Positions 50,381 through 58,269 of a stretch of 64,000 nucleotides of DNA are shown in pieces. The notes under the pieces were generated by a model. The model ran no database searches. It was not told the origin of the DNA and worked only from the letters and a program-made list of their open reading frames with translations. Source of the DNA: DASUBV01 sp036501025 (GTDB lineage Bacteria; Actinomycetota; Actinomycetes; Streptosporangiales; Streptosporangiaceae); the NCBI GenBank assembly GCA_036501025.1, contig DASYBB010000113.1, positions 1 through 64,000 on the forward strand. The letters are read 5' to 3'. The position numbers and the translations under genes were made by a program. How positions within the stretch are numbered: the stretch's first letter is position 1; each line of letters begins with the position of its first letter.

Positions 50381-51343
50381 ATGCGGCGAGTCCGCTTCTA
50401 TGCCTGCGGCGGCCCCGAGGTGCTCCGCCTCGAGGAGGCGCCCGCGCCGGCGGCCGGGCCGGGCGAGCTGCTGGTCGCCACCGAGGCCATCGGCGTGACG
50501 CTGCCCGCCGTCCGGAAGGTCCGCGGGGAAGGCGGCGCGCCGGGGCTGCCCGGGGTGATCGGAGGCGAGGTGGCCGGGGAGGTGGTCGCGGCCGGCCCGG
50601 GCGTGACGGGCTTCCGGGCGGGGGACCGGGTCACCGGCCTCCCGTTCAGCGGCTCGTACGCCGAGCTGGCCGTCGTGGCCGCCCCCATGGCGAGCCGCAT
50701 CCCGGACGGGGCGAGCGCCGTGCAGGCCGTCGCGCTCGTGCGCGGCGGTCACGTCGCGCTGGCTGCGCTGGCTGCGCTGGACGCGCTGGCTGCGGGGGCC
50801 GCGGCGGGCGGGGCTGCGGCCGGGTCGGTCCTGATCACGGGAGCCGCGAGCGGCGTCGGGCACCTGGCGATCCAGCTGGCCCGGATCCAGGGCGCCGGGC
50901 GGGTCGTGGCGGCGGTGAGCTCGCCGGCCAAGGCGGGCTTCCTGCGGGCGCTGGGCGCGGACGAGGTCGTCACCTACGACAGCGAGAGCTGGGGCGAGCC
51001 GGTCGATTCCGTCCTGGACGGCGTCGGCGGGGACGTGCTCGCGCGGGCCGTGGCCGCCCTCGCGCCGGGCGGGCGCATGGTCTTCTTCGGCTCCGGGGGC
51101 GGCACCGTTCCCGCCTTCGACCTGCTGGCCGGGTCGAAGACCATCACCGGTCTCAGCATGGCGCGGTTCTCGACTACCCAGCGCGAGCTGTATGACCGGC
51201 ACGGCGAGCAGTTGTGGGAGCTCACCTTGTCCGGGCGGCTGCGGCCCGCCGTGCATGCCGAGATCCCGCTGGCCGAGGCCGCGCGGGCGCACGAGATCAT
51301 CGAGGCCCGGGCCAATCTCGGCAAGGTCGTCCTGCTCCCCTAG
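50381..51343 (+). CDS. Quinone oxidoreductase-like MDR protein
   Basis: 320 residues from ATG at 50381 (Shine-Dalgarno GGAGG, 5 bases away). GVIGGEVAGEVVAAGPGVTG and VLITGAASGVGHLAIQLARI (NADPH loop) mark the medium-chain quinone oxidoreductase family; no zinc ligands. An Ala-rich insert (LAALAALDALAAGAAAGGAA) precedes the Rossmann domain. Divergent MarR gene and operators suggest induction by a toxic electrophile or quinone. Confidence 0.92.
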   Translation: MRRVRFYACGGPEVLRLEEAPAPAAGPGELLVATEAIGVTLPAVRKVRGEGGAPGLPGVIGGEVAGEVVAAGPGVTGFRAGDRVTGLPFSGSYAELAVVAAPMASRIPDGASAVQAVALVRGGHVALAALAALDALAAGAAAGGAAAGSVLITGAASGVGHLAIQLARIQGAGRVVAAVSSPAKAGFLRALGADEVVTYDSESWGEPVDSVLDGVGGDVLARAVAALAPGGRMVFFGSGGGTVPAFDLLAGSKTITGLSMARFSTTQRELYDRHGEQLWELTLSGRLRPAVHAEIPLAEAARAHEIIEARANLGKVVLLP

Positions 51344-51373
51344 CGGCCCCTAGCGGGACAGCTGGCCTCGGTT

Positions 51374-54028
51374 TCAGTCGCTGTCGTATCTGTGGGGGCG
51401 GGTGGTGTAAGTGCGTCCGGCGGGGGTGGTCCAGCGGAAGGTGCCGGGCTCGGGCTGAGTGAGCGTCCAGCCGGGGTGCTGCTTGAGCTGGTGGTGCCTG
51501 CGGCACAGGGCACCGAGGTCGCAGGGGCAGGTGCGGCCTCCGTGGTCATACGGGATGGTGTGGTCGAGGTCGGCGCGCCAGGCGGGCTGGCCGCAGCGCG
51601 GTCCGCGGCAGGTGCCATCGCGGGCGGTCACGTGCTCGCGGATCCTCGGCGGCGGCCGGTAAGCCGGCGAGGCCATGGTGTGGGCGCAGCCGCCGAGAGT
51701 GTGGCGGTCGGCGTCAGCTCGCTGCTGGGCGTGGTCGCGGGCGCGCCGGGCGGCATGGAGAAGGCGGGCGTAGATGCCGCGGCTGAGGCGGGGGTTCGCG
51801 GGCGGGGCGGTGTCGAGGGCGTCGGCGGGCAGCACGATGGTGACCCGCCCGATGATCCCGGTGAGCTCGGTAGTGCCGGTGCCGGTGCCGGTGCCGGTGG
51901 TGCCGGTGGTGCCAGTGCCGGTGGGCGCGGCGGGCGGGTCGTGGGTGCCGGCCGCAGGCCGGAATCGGGGGAGGCGCGTGAGGGCGATGGCGCGCCCGTC
52001 AGCGTCGGTGAGGATGATGCGCCACTGGGTGGCGGCGCTGCGCAGGGCGAGTGAGGCCAGGCGGCGGGCTTCGGGGGCGGTGATGGCGCCGATGCGGCCG
52101 AGGGTTCCGGCGGCGTCGGTGGTGCCGGTGAAGGTGGTCCAGGGCAGGGTGAGGTCGAGCAGCCCGGCGGGCGGCGGGCGTCCGGAGGCGTGGCCGGCGG
52201 AGCCGTGGTTGGCGGAGGCGTGGCCGGGTGTGCCGTCGCCTGGGGGTACGGCGCCGGCGGCGGCGGGAATCAGGGGCGGGATGGATGGCCACGGCCACTG
52301 GACGCCGGGGTCGGCGAAGTCGTCGTCCAGGGGGTCGCCGCGGGCCGGATCCCAGTCGGGGCTGTCCGGGGGCGGGGCGCCAGCGTCGCGGTAGCCGTCG
52401 TCTTCGGGGAGGTCGGCGTCGGTGAGCGGCGGGACCTCAGGCCAGGGATCAGTAGCCGGGGCGGACCCAGGTCCTGGCGCGGGCACGGGCTGGCCGTCGT
52501 ATGGCGGGTCGTCGTGGGACGAGTCCTCGTAGGGCCTGCCGTCGTGGGGCTGGCGGTCGCGTGGCTGGCGGTCGCGTGGCTGGCGGTCGCGTGGCTGGCT
52601 GTCGCGTGGCGGGCGGTCGCGTGGCGGGCCGCCACGTGGCGGGTCGTCGTGGGGCGGGCGGTCGCGTGGCGGGCGGTCGCGTGGCGGGTCGTCGTGGGGC
52701 GCGCGGTCGCGGGTTGCCGGATCGCCGCCGGTGCCGTCGCCGGGTGGTGTCCAGCCGTCGTCTTCATCGTCGGGGGGCGGCTCAGCGTCGGGGGGTCCGC
52801 CGGGTGGCGGCGGGATGGGGGGCAGGGTGTCGAGGATCTTGCCGAGCAGGGCCTGGGCACGCAGGAACTGGATGCCGCCGCCCGCGCCGGCTGCCTTCAT
52901 CGCGGTGGCGATGGCGGTGATCTTGGCGTAGGCCGCGGCCGCCTCAGGGCCGGGCAGACAATACCCGGCCAGCGTCGCGGTGCCGTCGTGATCGGGATAG
53001 AGGCTGACCTTGGCCCGGCGCTCGGCGGACTGCCGCCGGTGCTCGGCCCCTTCCGGGTCAGCGGCGATCACCGCGCGGCGGACCGCGGCGTGCATCTGCC
53101 CGTAGGTGAGATCGCCGGCCACCGGGATGACCCGGTCCTCCACGGCCTTCGCGGCGGCATCGGACAGCGGGATGACGGCCTCGGCGACGATCTTGGCCCG
53201 GTACGGATCGATCCGGCCCTCAGCCAGCGCCGCGGCGGTCGCCGGGAGCCGCCACCGCAGCGAGACAGCAAGGCCGGTCCACGCCTCGGCGCCGGGCCGG
53301 GACAACGTGAGCTCGAGGGAGACCTGGGCGGCAGCGTCGTCGGTGACGTGCGCGGGGCGCCCGTCGGCCCCTAACCCGGCCTTCGGGTCAGCCGCCGCCG
53401 ACCGGGACGCGACGTGCGCGATCAGCTCCAGCTCGCGGGCCTGCGCCCAGGACGCGACCCGGCGGAACGCCCCGGCCATCCCGACCAGGTCCCCGTCGGT
53501 CGCGGCCGCGGGATCCTGGCCGGCCAGCCACGCGGCCAGGCCCGGCCCGGTCGGGAGGACCTCGGCGATGGCACCGGCCAGGTCCCCGCCGCGGCCCGGC
53601 CGGATGCCAGCCGGGCCGTGCCCGCCCCCGGCCGGGCCGCACGGACTGCCGGCCGGGTCGTGCGCGCTGCTGGCCTGGTCCACGCCGGCCTCCCGCGGAC
53701 CGGGGCTCGCAGGCCCGGCTGGACAGGACCGGCCGTCAGCCGGCTCGCCCCGGCCGTTGGCGGCGCCGTCGCCGGTCCCGGCCCGGAGATCGGCCACTTC
53801 GGGCGCCCCATCGGGCGGCTCAGGCGGGACGTCAGTGAACCCCAGGGCGGCCGACTCGGCGGCGAGGTCTTCCTCCTGGTCCACGCCGTCCCAGTCGCGC
53901 AGCGGCCGTCCGATCGCCTCCAGCGCCGATGCCAGGTCCAGCTCGAACGACCACACCAGCCCGCCCGCGCCCGCCGGGTCGATCTCCCGGCCGCCGCCGG
54001 GGACGCCGGGCTCGCCGCTGTCCGCCAC
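51374..54028 (-). CDS. DUF222 protein with C-terminal HNH endonuclease domain (13E12-like)
   Basis: 884 residues, about twice the usual length of this family. DUF222 covers about 180-430 (DLVGMAGAFRRVASWAQARE, ALAEGRIDPYRAKIVAEAVI). The HNH site is near the end: CRGPRCGQPAWRADLDHTIP, YDHGGRTCPCDLGALCRRHH, a zinc-type HNH nuclease (Cys pairs plus the D-H and H-H residues). Two disordered stretches lie between and before these: RDRPPRDRPPHDDP-type repeats (about 450-515) and a GTGTTGTTGTGTGTG run near 740. Such proteins are often mobile 13E12/REP-like elements; activity is unproven. Confidence 0.85.
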   Translation of the reverse strand: MADSGEPGVPGGGREIDPAGAGGLVWSFELDLASALEAIGRPLRDWDGVDQEEDLAAESAALGFTDVPPEPPDGAPEVADLRAGTGDGAANGRGEPADGRSCPAGPASPGPREAGVDQASSAHDPAGSPCGPAGGGHGPAGIRPGRGGDLAGAIAEVLPTGPGLAAWLAGQDPAAATDGDLVGMAGAFRRVASWAQARELELIAHVASRSAAADPKAGLGADGRPAHVTDDAAAQVSLELTLSRPGAEAWTGLAVSLRWRLPATAAALAEGRIDPYRAKIVAEAVIPLSDAAAKAVEDRVIPVAGDLTYGQMHAAVRRAVIAADPEGAEHRRQSAERRAKVSLYPDHDGTATLAGYCLPGPEAAAAYAKITAIATAMKAAGAGGGIQFLRAQALLGKILDTLPPIPPPPGGPPDAEPPPDDEDDGWTPPGDGTGGDPATRDRAPHDDPPRDRPPRDRPPHDDPPRGGPPRDRPPRDSQPRDRQPRDRQPRDRQPHDGRPYEDSSHDDPPYDGQPVPAPGPGSAPATDPWPEVPPLTDADLPEDDGYRDAGAPPPDSPDWDPARGDPLDDDFADPGVQWPWPSIPPLIPAAAGAVPPGDGTPGHASANHGSAGHASGRPPPAGLLDLTLPWTTFTGTTDAAGTLGRIGAITAPEARRLASLALRSAATQWRIILTDADGRAIALTRLPRFRPAAGTHDPPAAPTGTGTTGTTGTGTGTGTTELTGIIGRVTIVLPADALDTAPPANPRLSRGIYARLLHAARRARDHAQQRADADRHTLGGCAHTMASPAYRPPPRIREHVTARDGTCRGPRCGQPAWRADLDHTIPYDHGGRTCPCDLGALCRRHHQLKQHPGWTLTQPEPGTFRWTTPAGRTYTTRPHRYDSD
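51870..51925 (-). repeat. Gly/Thr repeat in the DUF222-HNH gene
   Basis: GGTGCCGGTGCCGGTG-type 6-base repetition encodes GTGTTGTTGTGTG. It is a flexible linker before the HNH domain and a likely slippage site. Confidence 0.8.
52540..52715 (-). repeat. Tandem repeats encoding DRPPRDRQPRD
   Basis: About 175 bases of imperfect 15-base units (GCGTGGCTGGCGGTC and variants) encode RDRQP/RDRPP pentapeptides in the DUF222-HNH protein. Highly charged and disordered. Confidence 0.85.
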
Positions 54029-54558
54029 CTGAGCACCTCCCTGCCCGCGAGAACGGCCGTTCCGTCATCCGCCCCGTTCCGGAGCGGATGTCCTGTTCCT
54101 AGCTAAGGCTATCGGTACCCTCTGACATTTCCTCACCATGATCGATAATAAGTTCGATAACCAGGCCGGCCCGCCGCACGCCCGTTGCTGCTACCGGCGG
54201 CCGACTGCCCGTCCTCGCGAACGAGATGACCGGCCGCACCCGATTGGCCTGGCTCGGCGGGCGGCAACGGCCGGCGCCGCGATTGCGCCCGGTGCCCGGC
54301 CGCGGCGCCCGGTGCCGGGCCGCGGCGCCCGGCTGATGAGCCGTGATCCTGTTCCCGGCGAAGGAACGCCGGGTCGGCCCGGCGCGACGAAAAGCCGCCC
54401 GGATTCCCCGCCCCAGGCAATCTCGGCAGGTTTCCGAGCAATGCGGCCGCCTCGGCGTGTTGACCGGCTATTGGCCGCATCATGCCGTAAGTTCAATCGT
54501 CGGCACCTAGGTGGCTAGGTGGGGAGCGCGAGGGCCACTCGGGCAGTTGGAGGTGCGT
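54029..54558. other. 530-bp intergenic region between divergent genes
   Basis: No gene is visible. It contains the AT-rich ATCGATAATAAGTTCGATAA (54140-54159), with ATCGA and TCGAT arms, upstream of the DUF222-HNH gene. It also has two 20-base tandem units GCGCCCGGTGCC(C/G)GGCCGCG (54285-54324). Promoters of both flanking genes must lie here, but none is convincing. Confidence 0.45.
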
Positions 54559-54990
54559 GTGGGACTCCGCGAAGCCGCCGTCCGGCTGGGCCTGGTCGAG
54601 CACGATGACGACGACCCGATGTACGACGACGATACTTCCTCCGCCGACGGCTACGCCGAGGACGACCAGCTGCTCGAGGATGAGGAAACCGGCGGCCTGC
54701 CCGACGTCGGCCCCGGCTATCACATCGCCTCGGTCAAGCCGCAGAACTTCGCGGACGCCCACACCATCGGCGAGTACTTCCGGCACGACATCCCGGTGAT
54801 CATCAACCTGCACGGCATGACCACGGCGGACGCCAAGCGCATCGTCGATTTCGCGTCCGGGCTGATCTTCGGGCGCCGGGGGGACATCGAGCGGCTGTCG
54901 AACCTGGTGTTCCTGATCATGCCGGCCCACGGCCGGATCCTGAAGGACCCGGCGCCGCCGCCGGATAAGACGTTCTTCAATCAGGCCTGA
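54559..54990 (+). CDS. sepF: SepF-like cell-division protein
   Basis: 143 residues from GTG at 54559, fixed by GGAGG 5 bases upstream. An N-terminal amphipathic helix (VGLREAAVRLGLVE) precedes an acidic linker (DDDDPMYDDD) and the SepF domain (about 65-140: IASVKPQNFADAHTIGEYFR, PVIINLHGMTTADAKRIVDF, VFLIMPAHGRIL). SepF anchors FtsZ to the membrane. The usual division-cluster neighbours (ftsZ, ylmE, DivIVA) are absent, so this may be one of the extra SepF-like copies known from filamentous actinobacteria. Confidence 0.9.
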   Translation: MGLREAAVRLGLVEHDDDDPMYDDDTSSADGYAEDDQLLEDEETGGLPDVGPGYHIASVKPQNFADAHTIGEYFRHDIPVIINLHGMTTADAKRIVDFASGLIFGRRGDIERLSNLVFLIMPAHGRILKDPAPPPDKTFFNQA

Positions 54991-55013
54991 TATCGAACTG
55001 GTATTTAAAGCCC

Positions 55014-55042
55014 TTTCTTAATTCGATACTTTGTGCTATGAT
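55014..55042 (+). promoter_or_regulatory. Candidate promoter of the dienelactone hydrolase gene
   Basis: TTTCTT (55014-55019), 17-base spacer, TATGAT (55037-55042) in strongly AT-rich DNA for this genome, 29 bases before the start codon. Confidence 0.55.
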
Positions 55043-55070
55043 TAGGGAACTGGCTGCTAGCCTCGCTGGC

Positions 55071-55925
55071 ATGAATTCCGCCCCTGCTCATGCCGAAGCA
55101 GAAATAGCCACCCGGGACCTGCGCTACGCCGATCAGGAGACCCCGCTTACCGGATTCCTGTGCTGGAATCCCGCGCCGGGCCGCCCGGCGCCCGGCATCC
55201 TGCTCATCCACGGCGGGGCCGGCCTGGACGATCACGCCCGGCAGCAGGCCCGCCGTTATGCGGCGCTCGGTTACACGGTGCTCGCGGCCGACATGTACGG
55301 CGACGGCGTGGCCGGCGACCGGGAGCAGGTGATGGCCGCGCTGCTGGCGCTGCGGGACGACCCCGCTGCCCTGGTTCGCCGCGGCGCGGCCGGCCTGACC
55401 GCGCTGGCGGCCTGCCCGGAAGCAGCCGGGCCGGAGACGGGCGGGCCGGAGACGGGCGGGCCAGAGACGGGCGGGCCAGAGACACCCGGCCGGGAGACGA
55501 CCCCACCTGGCCTGGCCGCAGTTGGCTTCTGCTTCGGGGGCCTGGCCGCCCTGGCCCTGGCCCGGTCGGGTCAGGCGGACCTAGCCGCGGTCGTGACCAT
55601 GCACGGCAGCCTGGCCACCGCCGCCCCGGCCGCCCCGGGCGCGGTGGACGCCCGGCTGCTGGTCTGCCACGGCGCGCAGGACCCGCACGTCCCGATGGCC
55701 GACGTCACCGCCTTCGCCGCGGAGATGACCGCGGCGGGCGCCGACTGGCAGCTGAACATGTACGGGGGTGCCATGCACGGCTTCACTCATCAGCACGCGG
55801 CGCCCGGAGCCCAGCCCGGCGTGGCCTACGACCTGGCCGGCGACAAGCGCTCGTTCGCGGCCGCGAGCGACTTCCTGGCGGCCACGCTGCTCGGCCGTCG
55901 CCAGTACAGCCAATCCCGCCAGTAA
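55071..55925 (+). CDS. Dienelactone hydrolase family protein
   Basis: 284 residues from ATG at 55071. The nucleophile Cys is in AVGFCFGGLAALALA (about 158), the Asp in CHGAQDPHVP (about 205), the His in GGAMHGFTHQH (about 238), the C-D-H triad of this family. The oxyanion strand is ILLIHGGAGLDDHARQ. An inserted tract GPETGGPETGG (15-base repeats) precedes the nucleophile. It may hydrolyse lactones; many paralogues have other substrates. Same strand as sepF, 80 bases away, with its own promoter. Confidence 0.9.
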   Translation: MNSAPAHAEAEIATRDLRYADQETPLTGFLCWNPAPGRPAPGILLIHGGAGLDDHARQQARRYAALGYTVLAADMYGDGVAGDREQVMAALLALRDDPAALVRRGAAGLTALAACPEAAGPETGGPETGGPETGGPETPGRETTPPGLAAVGFCFGGLAALALARSGQADLAAVVTMHGSLATAAPAAPGAVDARLLVCHGAQDPHVPMADVTAFAAEMTAAGADWQLNMYGGAMHGFTHQHAAPGAQPGVAYDLAGDKRSFAAASDFLAATLLGRRQYSQSRQ

Positions 55926-55966
55926 CTGCCATCACGACCGGCGGCTGGGCGCCGGGGCGGTCCGCC

Positions 55967-56136
55967 CGCGCACCGAGCCCGACCGCGCACCCAGCCCGCC
56001 CGCGCACCCAGCCCGCCCGCGCACCGAGCCCGCCCGGGCACCCAGCCGGGCCGCGCACCCAGCCCGCCCGGGCACCGAGCCCGCCCGCGCACCCAGCCGG
56101 CCCGCGCACCCAGCCCGCCCGCGCACCCAGCCGGGC
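55967..56136. repeat. Ten 17-bp tandem repeats
   Basis: Ten units of CGCGCACCCAGCCCGCC with one to four changes in some copies fill the space between two convergent genes. The period of 17 is not a multiple of 3, so the array is not coding. A slippage-prone minisatellite; possible role as a transcription barrier is untested. Confidence 0.9.
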
Positions 56137-56148
56137 CGGTCCGCTGGC

Positions 56149-58269
56149 TCACTCCCGCCCGGAGGCCCCGGCCGCCGCCGCGATGGTGGCCGTCATGGTG
56201 GCCAGCATCTCCTCGGTCGGCATCGCCGCCCCGCCGGTCACAGCCTGGCGGAACGCCGCCGCGCAGGCCCGGTGCCCCTTGTCCGGACTGCCCTTCCAGA
56301 TGACCTTGCCGTCGGCCGTCGCGCGCCGGAAGTCGTCGATGACGATCCGGCGCTCGCCGGCGGTCACCTCAATCCATTCCTTGCCCGCCCGGGCCGGAAC
56401 GCTGGCGTAGGCGATGGTGGCCAGCGATCCGTCGGTGAAGCGCAGCGAGACCGCCGCGTCGTCGCCCGGCGCGCCGCCGCCGGGCAGCCCGGCCGCCTCC
56501 TCGATCTGCGCGCCGATCAGCGCCTGGGCCGTGTCCACGAAGTGGCAGACCTCGCCGAGCAGCCGGCCGCCGTGCCGCCGGTCGCGGTACCAGTGCCCGT
56601 CCGGCACCGGCCCGGCCGCGACCCGGTAGACCAGCAGCTTCGGCCCGCCGGCCGCGGCCAGCAGCGGGCGGGCGGCGAGCACGGCCGGGGACCAGCGCCG
56701 GTTGAAGCCGACCGCGAGCTGCCGCCCGGAGTCCTGCCAGGCGGCCGCGACCTGGTCCAGCTCGGCCATGCTCAGCGCCAGCGGCTTCTCGCACCACACG
56801 TGCCGCCCGGCCCGAAGGGCCAGGGCCGCGAGCTCGGCGTGGGTGTCGTGCGGGGTGACGATCACCACGACGTCGGTGTCGGCGTCCTCGACGACGTTGA
56901 AGCCGCCTGACACGGCCCGGGCGAAGCCGTGCCGCTCCGCGGCGCGGTGCGCGCTGACGCCGCTGGCTGAGGCGATCGCGGTGAGCCGGCGGAACCCGGC
57001 GGCCCGGAACGCGGGCAGCAGCGTCCCGGAACTGAACGCGCCCGCCCCGACCCAGCCCACCCCCGGGTCGGCGGGCTGCTCCCGGCGCGCCCCGGCGTCC
57101 CGGCGCGCGGCCGCGCCGGTCCCCGGCCCGGGCTCGGCGGCGGCCGCGCCCGGCGGGTAGCTGATCGCGATGGCCAGGTACGGCTCGGCGCGCTCCTCGA
57201 TGAGCCGGTAGGCCCGGGCCGCCGAGGCGATGTCGAAGGTGTGCGTCACCAGGTCGGCGACCTGGAGCCGCCCGGCGGCCAGCAGGTCGAGCACGGCCTC
57301 GAAGTTGCGGCCCTCGGTCCAGCGAACCTGCCCGGCCGGGTAGTCCACGCCCCACGCCTCATACGACGGGTCGTACCGGCCCGGCCCGTAGGAGCGGGCG
57401 AAGCGCAGCGAGAGCTCCTTCTCGTAGAACGGGGTCCGGTCCAGCTCCAGGCCGGTGTCGCCGATGATGACCACCGGCGCCCGGTCGCGGCACAGCGCCG
57501 GCGCACGCAGCACCGGGACGGACGACTTGCTGGCCGCGCAGACCAGCACCGCGTCCGCGCCGCGGCCCCGCGACCAGTCCAGGATCCGCCCGGTGGTCGC
57601 GTCGCCCAGCTCGTCCAGGGCCAGCAGCCCCGAGCCGGCCGCCACCGACCGCGCGTGCGGTGCCGGGTCGATCCCGGCCACGTCACACCCCGCCGCCAGG
57701 GCCAGCCGCGCGGCCAGCTGCCCGACCAGGCCGAGCCCGCTGACGACGACCTTGGCGCCCGGCCCGACCTCGGCCTGCCGCAGGCCGTGCAGCGCGATCG
57801 ACGCCACCGTGGTGAAGGCCGCGTCGGCCGGCGGCACGCCGTCCGGGAGCACCGCGCACAGCAGCCCCGGCACCGCCTGGAACTGCGCATGGCTGGCCTT
57901 GCCCGCGCCGCCGGTGGCGACCAGCTGGCCCGGCCGGATGCCGCTGACCGCCGTCCCGACCTCGAGGACCTCGCCCGCCGCCGAGTAGCCGAGCAGCAGG
58001 TCCTCGGCCAGCCGCCCGCGCACCGCCCGGGCCGTCGCGCCGAGCCCGTCGGCGCGGGCCTTGCGCGCCACCTGGCGGACCAGGTCGGGCCGCGCCCGGG
58101 CCTTGGCCAGCAGGCTGGCCTGGGCCAGCGCCGTGACCGCGCGCTCGGTCCCGGGCGAGATCACCGAGGCGATCGTGGCCACCAGGACCTCGGTCGGGCC
58201 CGGGACCGGCCGCGGCACGTCCAGCACCTCGACCGGGCCGCCCTTGATCGGCTGCACGACGGTCTTCAC
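56149..58269 (-). CDS. Fused MDR dehydrogenase and Gfo/Idh/MocA oxidoreductase
   Basis: 706 residues from GTG at 58269 (Shine-Dalgarno GGGGGG). Residues 1-350 are a medium-chain dehydrogenase: VISPGTERAVTALAQASLLA, LLLGYSAAGEVLEVGTAVSG, VVSGLGLVGQLAARLALAAG. From about 390 a Gfo/Idh/MocA domain starts with VGWVGAGAFSSGTLLPAFRA, VVVIVTPHDTHAELAALALR and HVWCEKPLALS (E-K-P). These bi-domain enzymes occur in sugar-polymer loci and are thought to act on nucleotide or polymer-bound sugars. Its GTG overlaps the stop of the heparinase gene; first gene products of this operon come from upstream. Confidence 0.9.
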   Translation of the reverse strand: MKTVVQPIKGGPVEVLDVPRPVPGPTEVLVATIASVISPGTERAVTALAQASLLAKARARPDLVRQVARKARADGLGATARAVRGRLAEDLLLGYSAAGEVLEVGTAVSGIRPGQLVATGGAGKASHAQFQAVPGLLCAVLPDGVPPADAAFTTVASIALHGLRQAEVGPGAKVVVSGLGLVGQLAARLALAAGCDVAGIDPAPHARSVAAGSGLLALDELGDATTGRILDWSRGRGADAVLVCAASKSSVPVLRAPALCRDRAPVVIIGDTGLELDRTPFYEKELSLRFARSYGPGRYDPSYEAWGVDYPAGQVRWTEGRNFEAVLDLLAAGRLQVADLVTHTFDIASAARAYRLIEERAEPYLAIAISYPPGAAAAEPGPGTGAAARRDAGARREQPADPGVGWVGAGAFSSGTLLPAFRAAGFRRLTAIASASGVSAHRAAERHGFARAVSGGFNVVEDADTDVVVIVTPHDTHAELAALALRAGRHVWCEKPLALSMAELDQVAAAWQDSGRQLAVGFNRRWSPAVLAARPLLAAAGGPKLLVYRVAAGPVPDGHWYRDRRHGGRLLGEVCHFVDTAQALIGAQIEEAAGLPGGGAPGDDAAVSLRFTDGSLATIAYASVPARAGKEWIEVTAGERRIVIDDFRRATADGKVIWKGSPDKGHRACAAAFRQAVTGGAAMPTEEMLATMTATIAAAAGASGRE

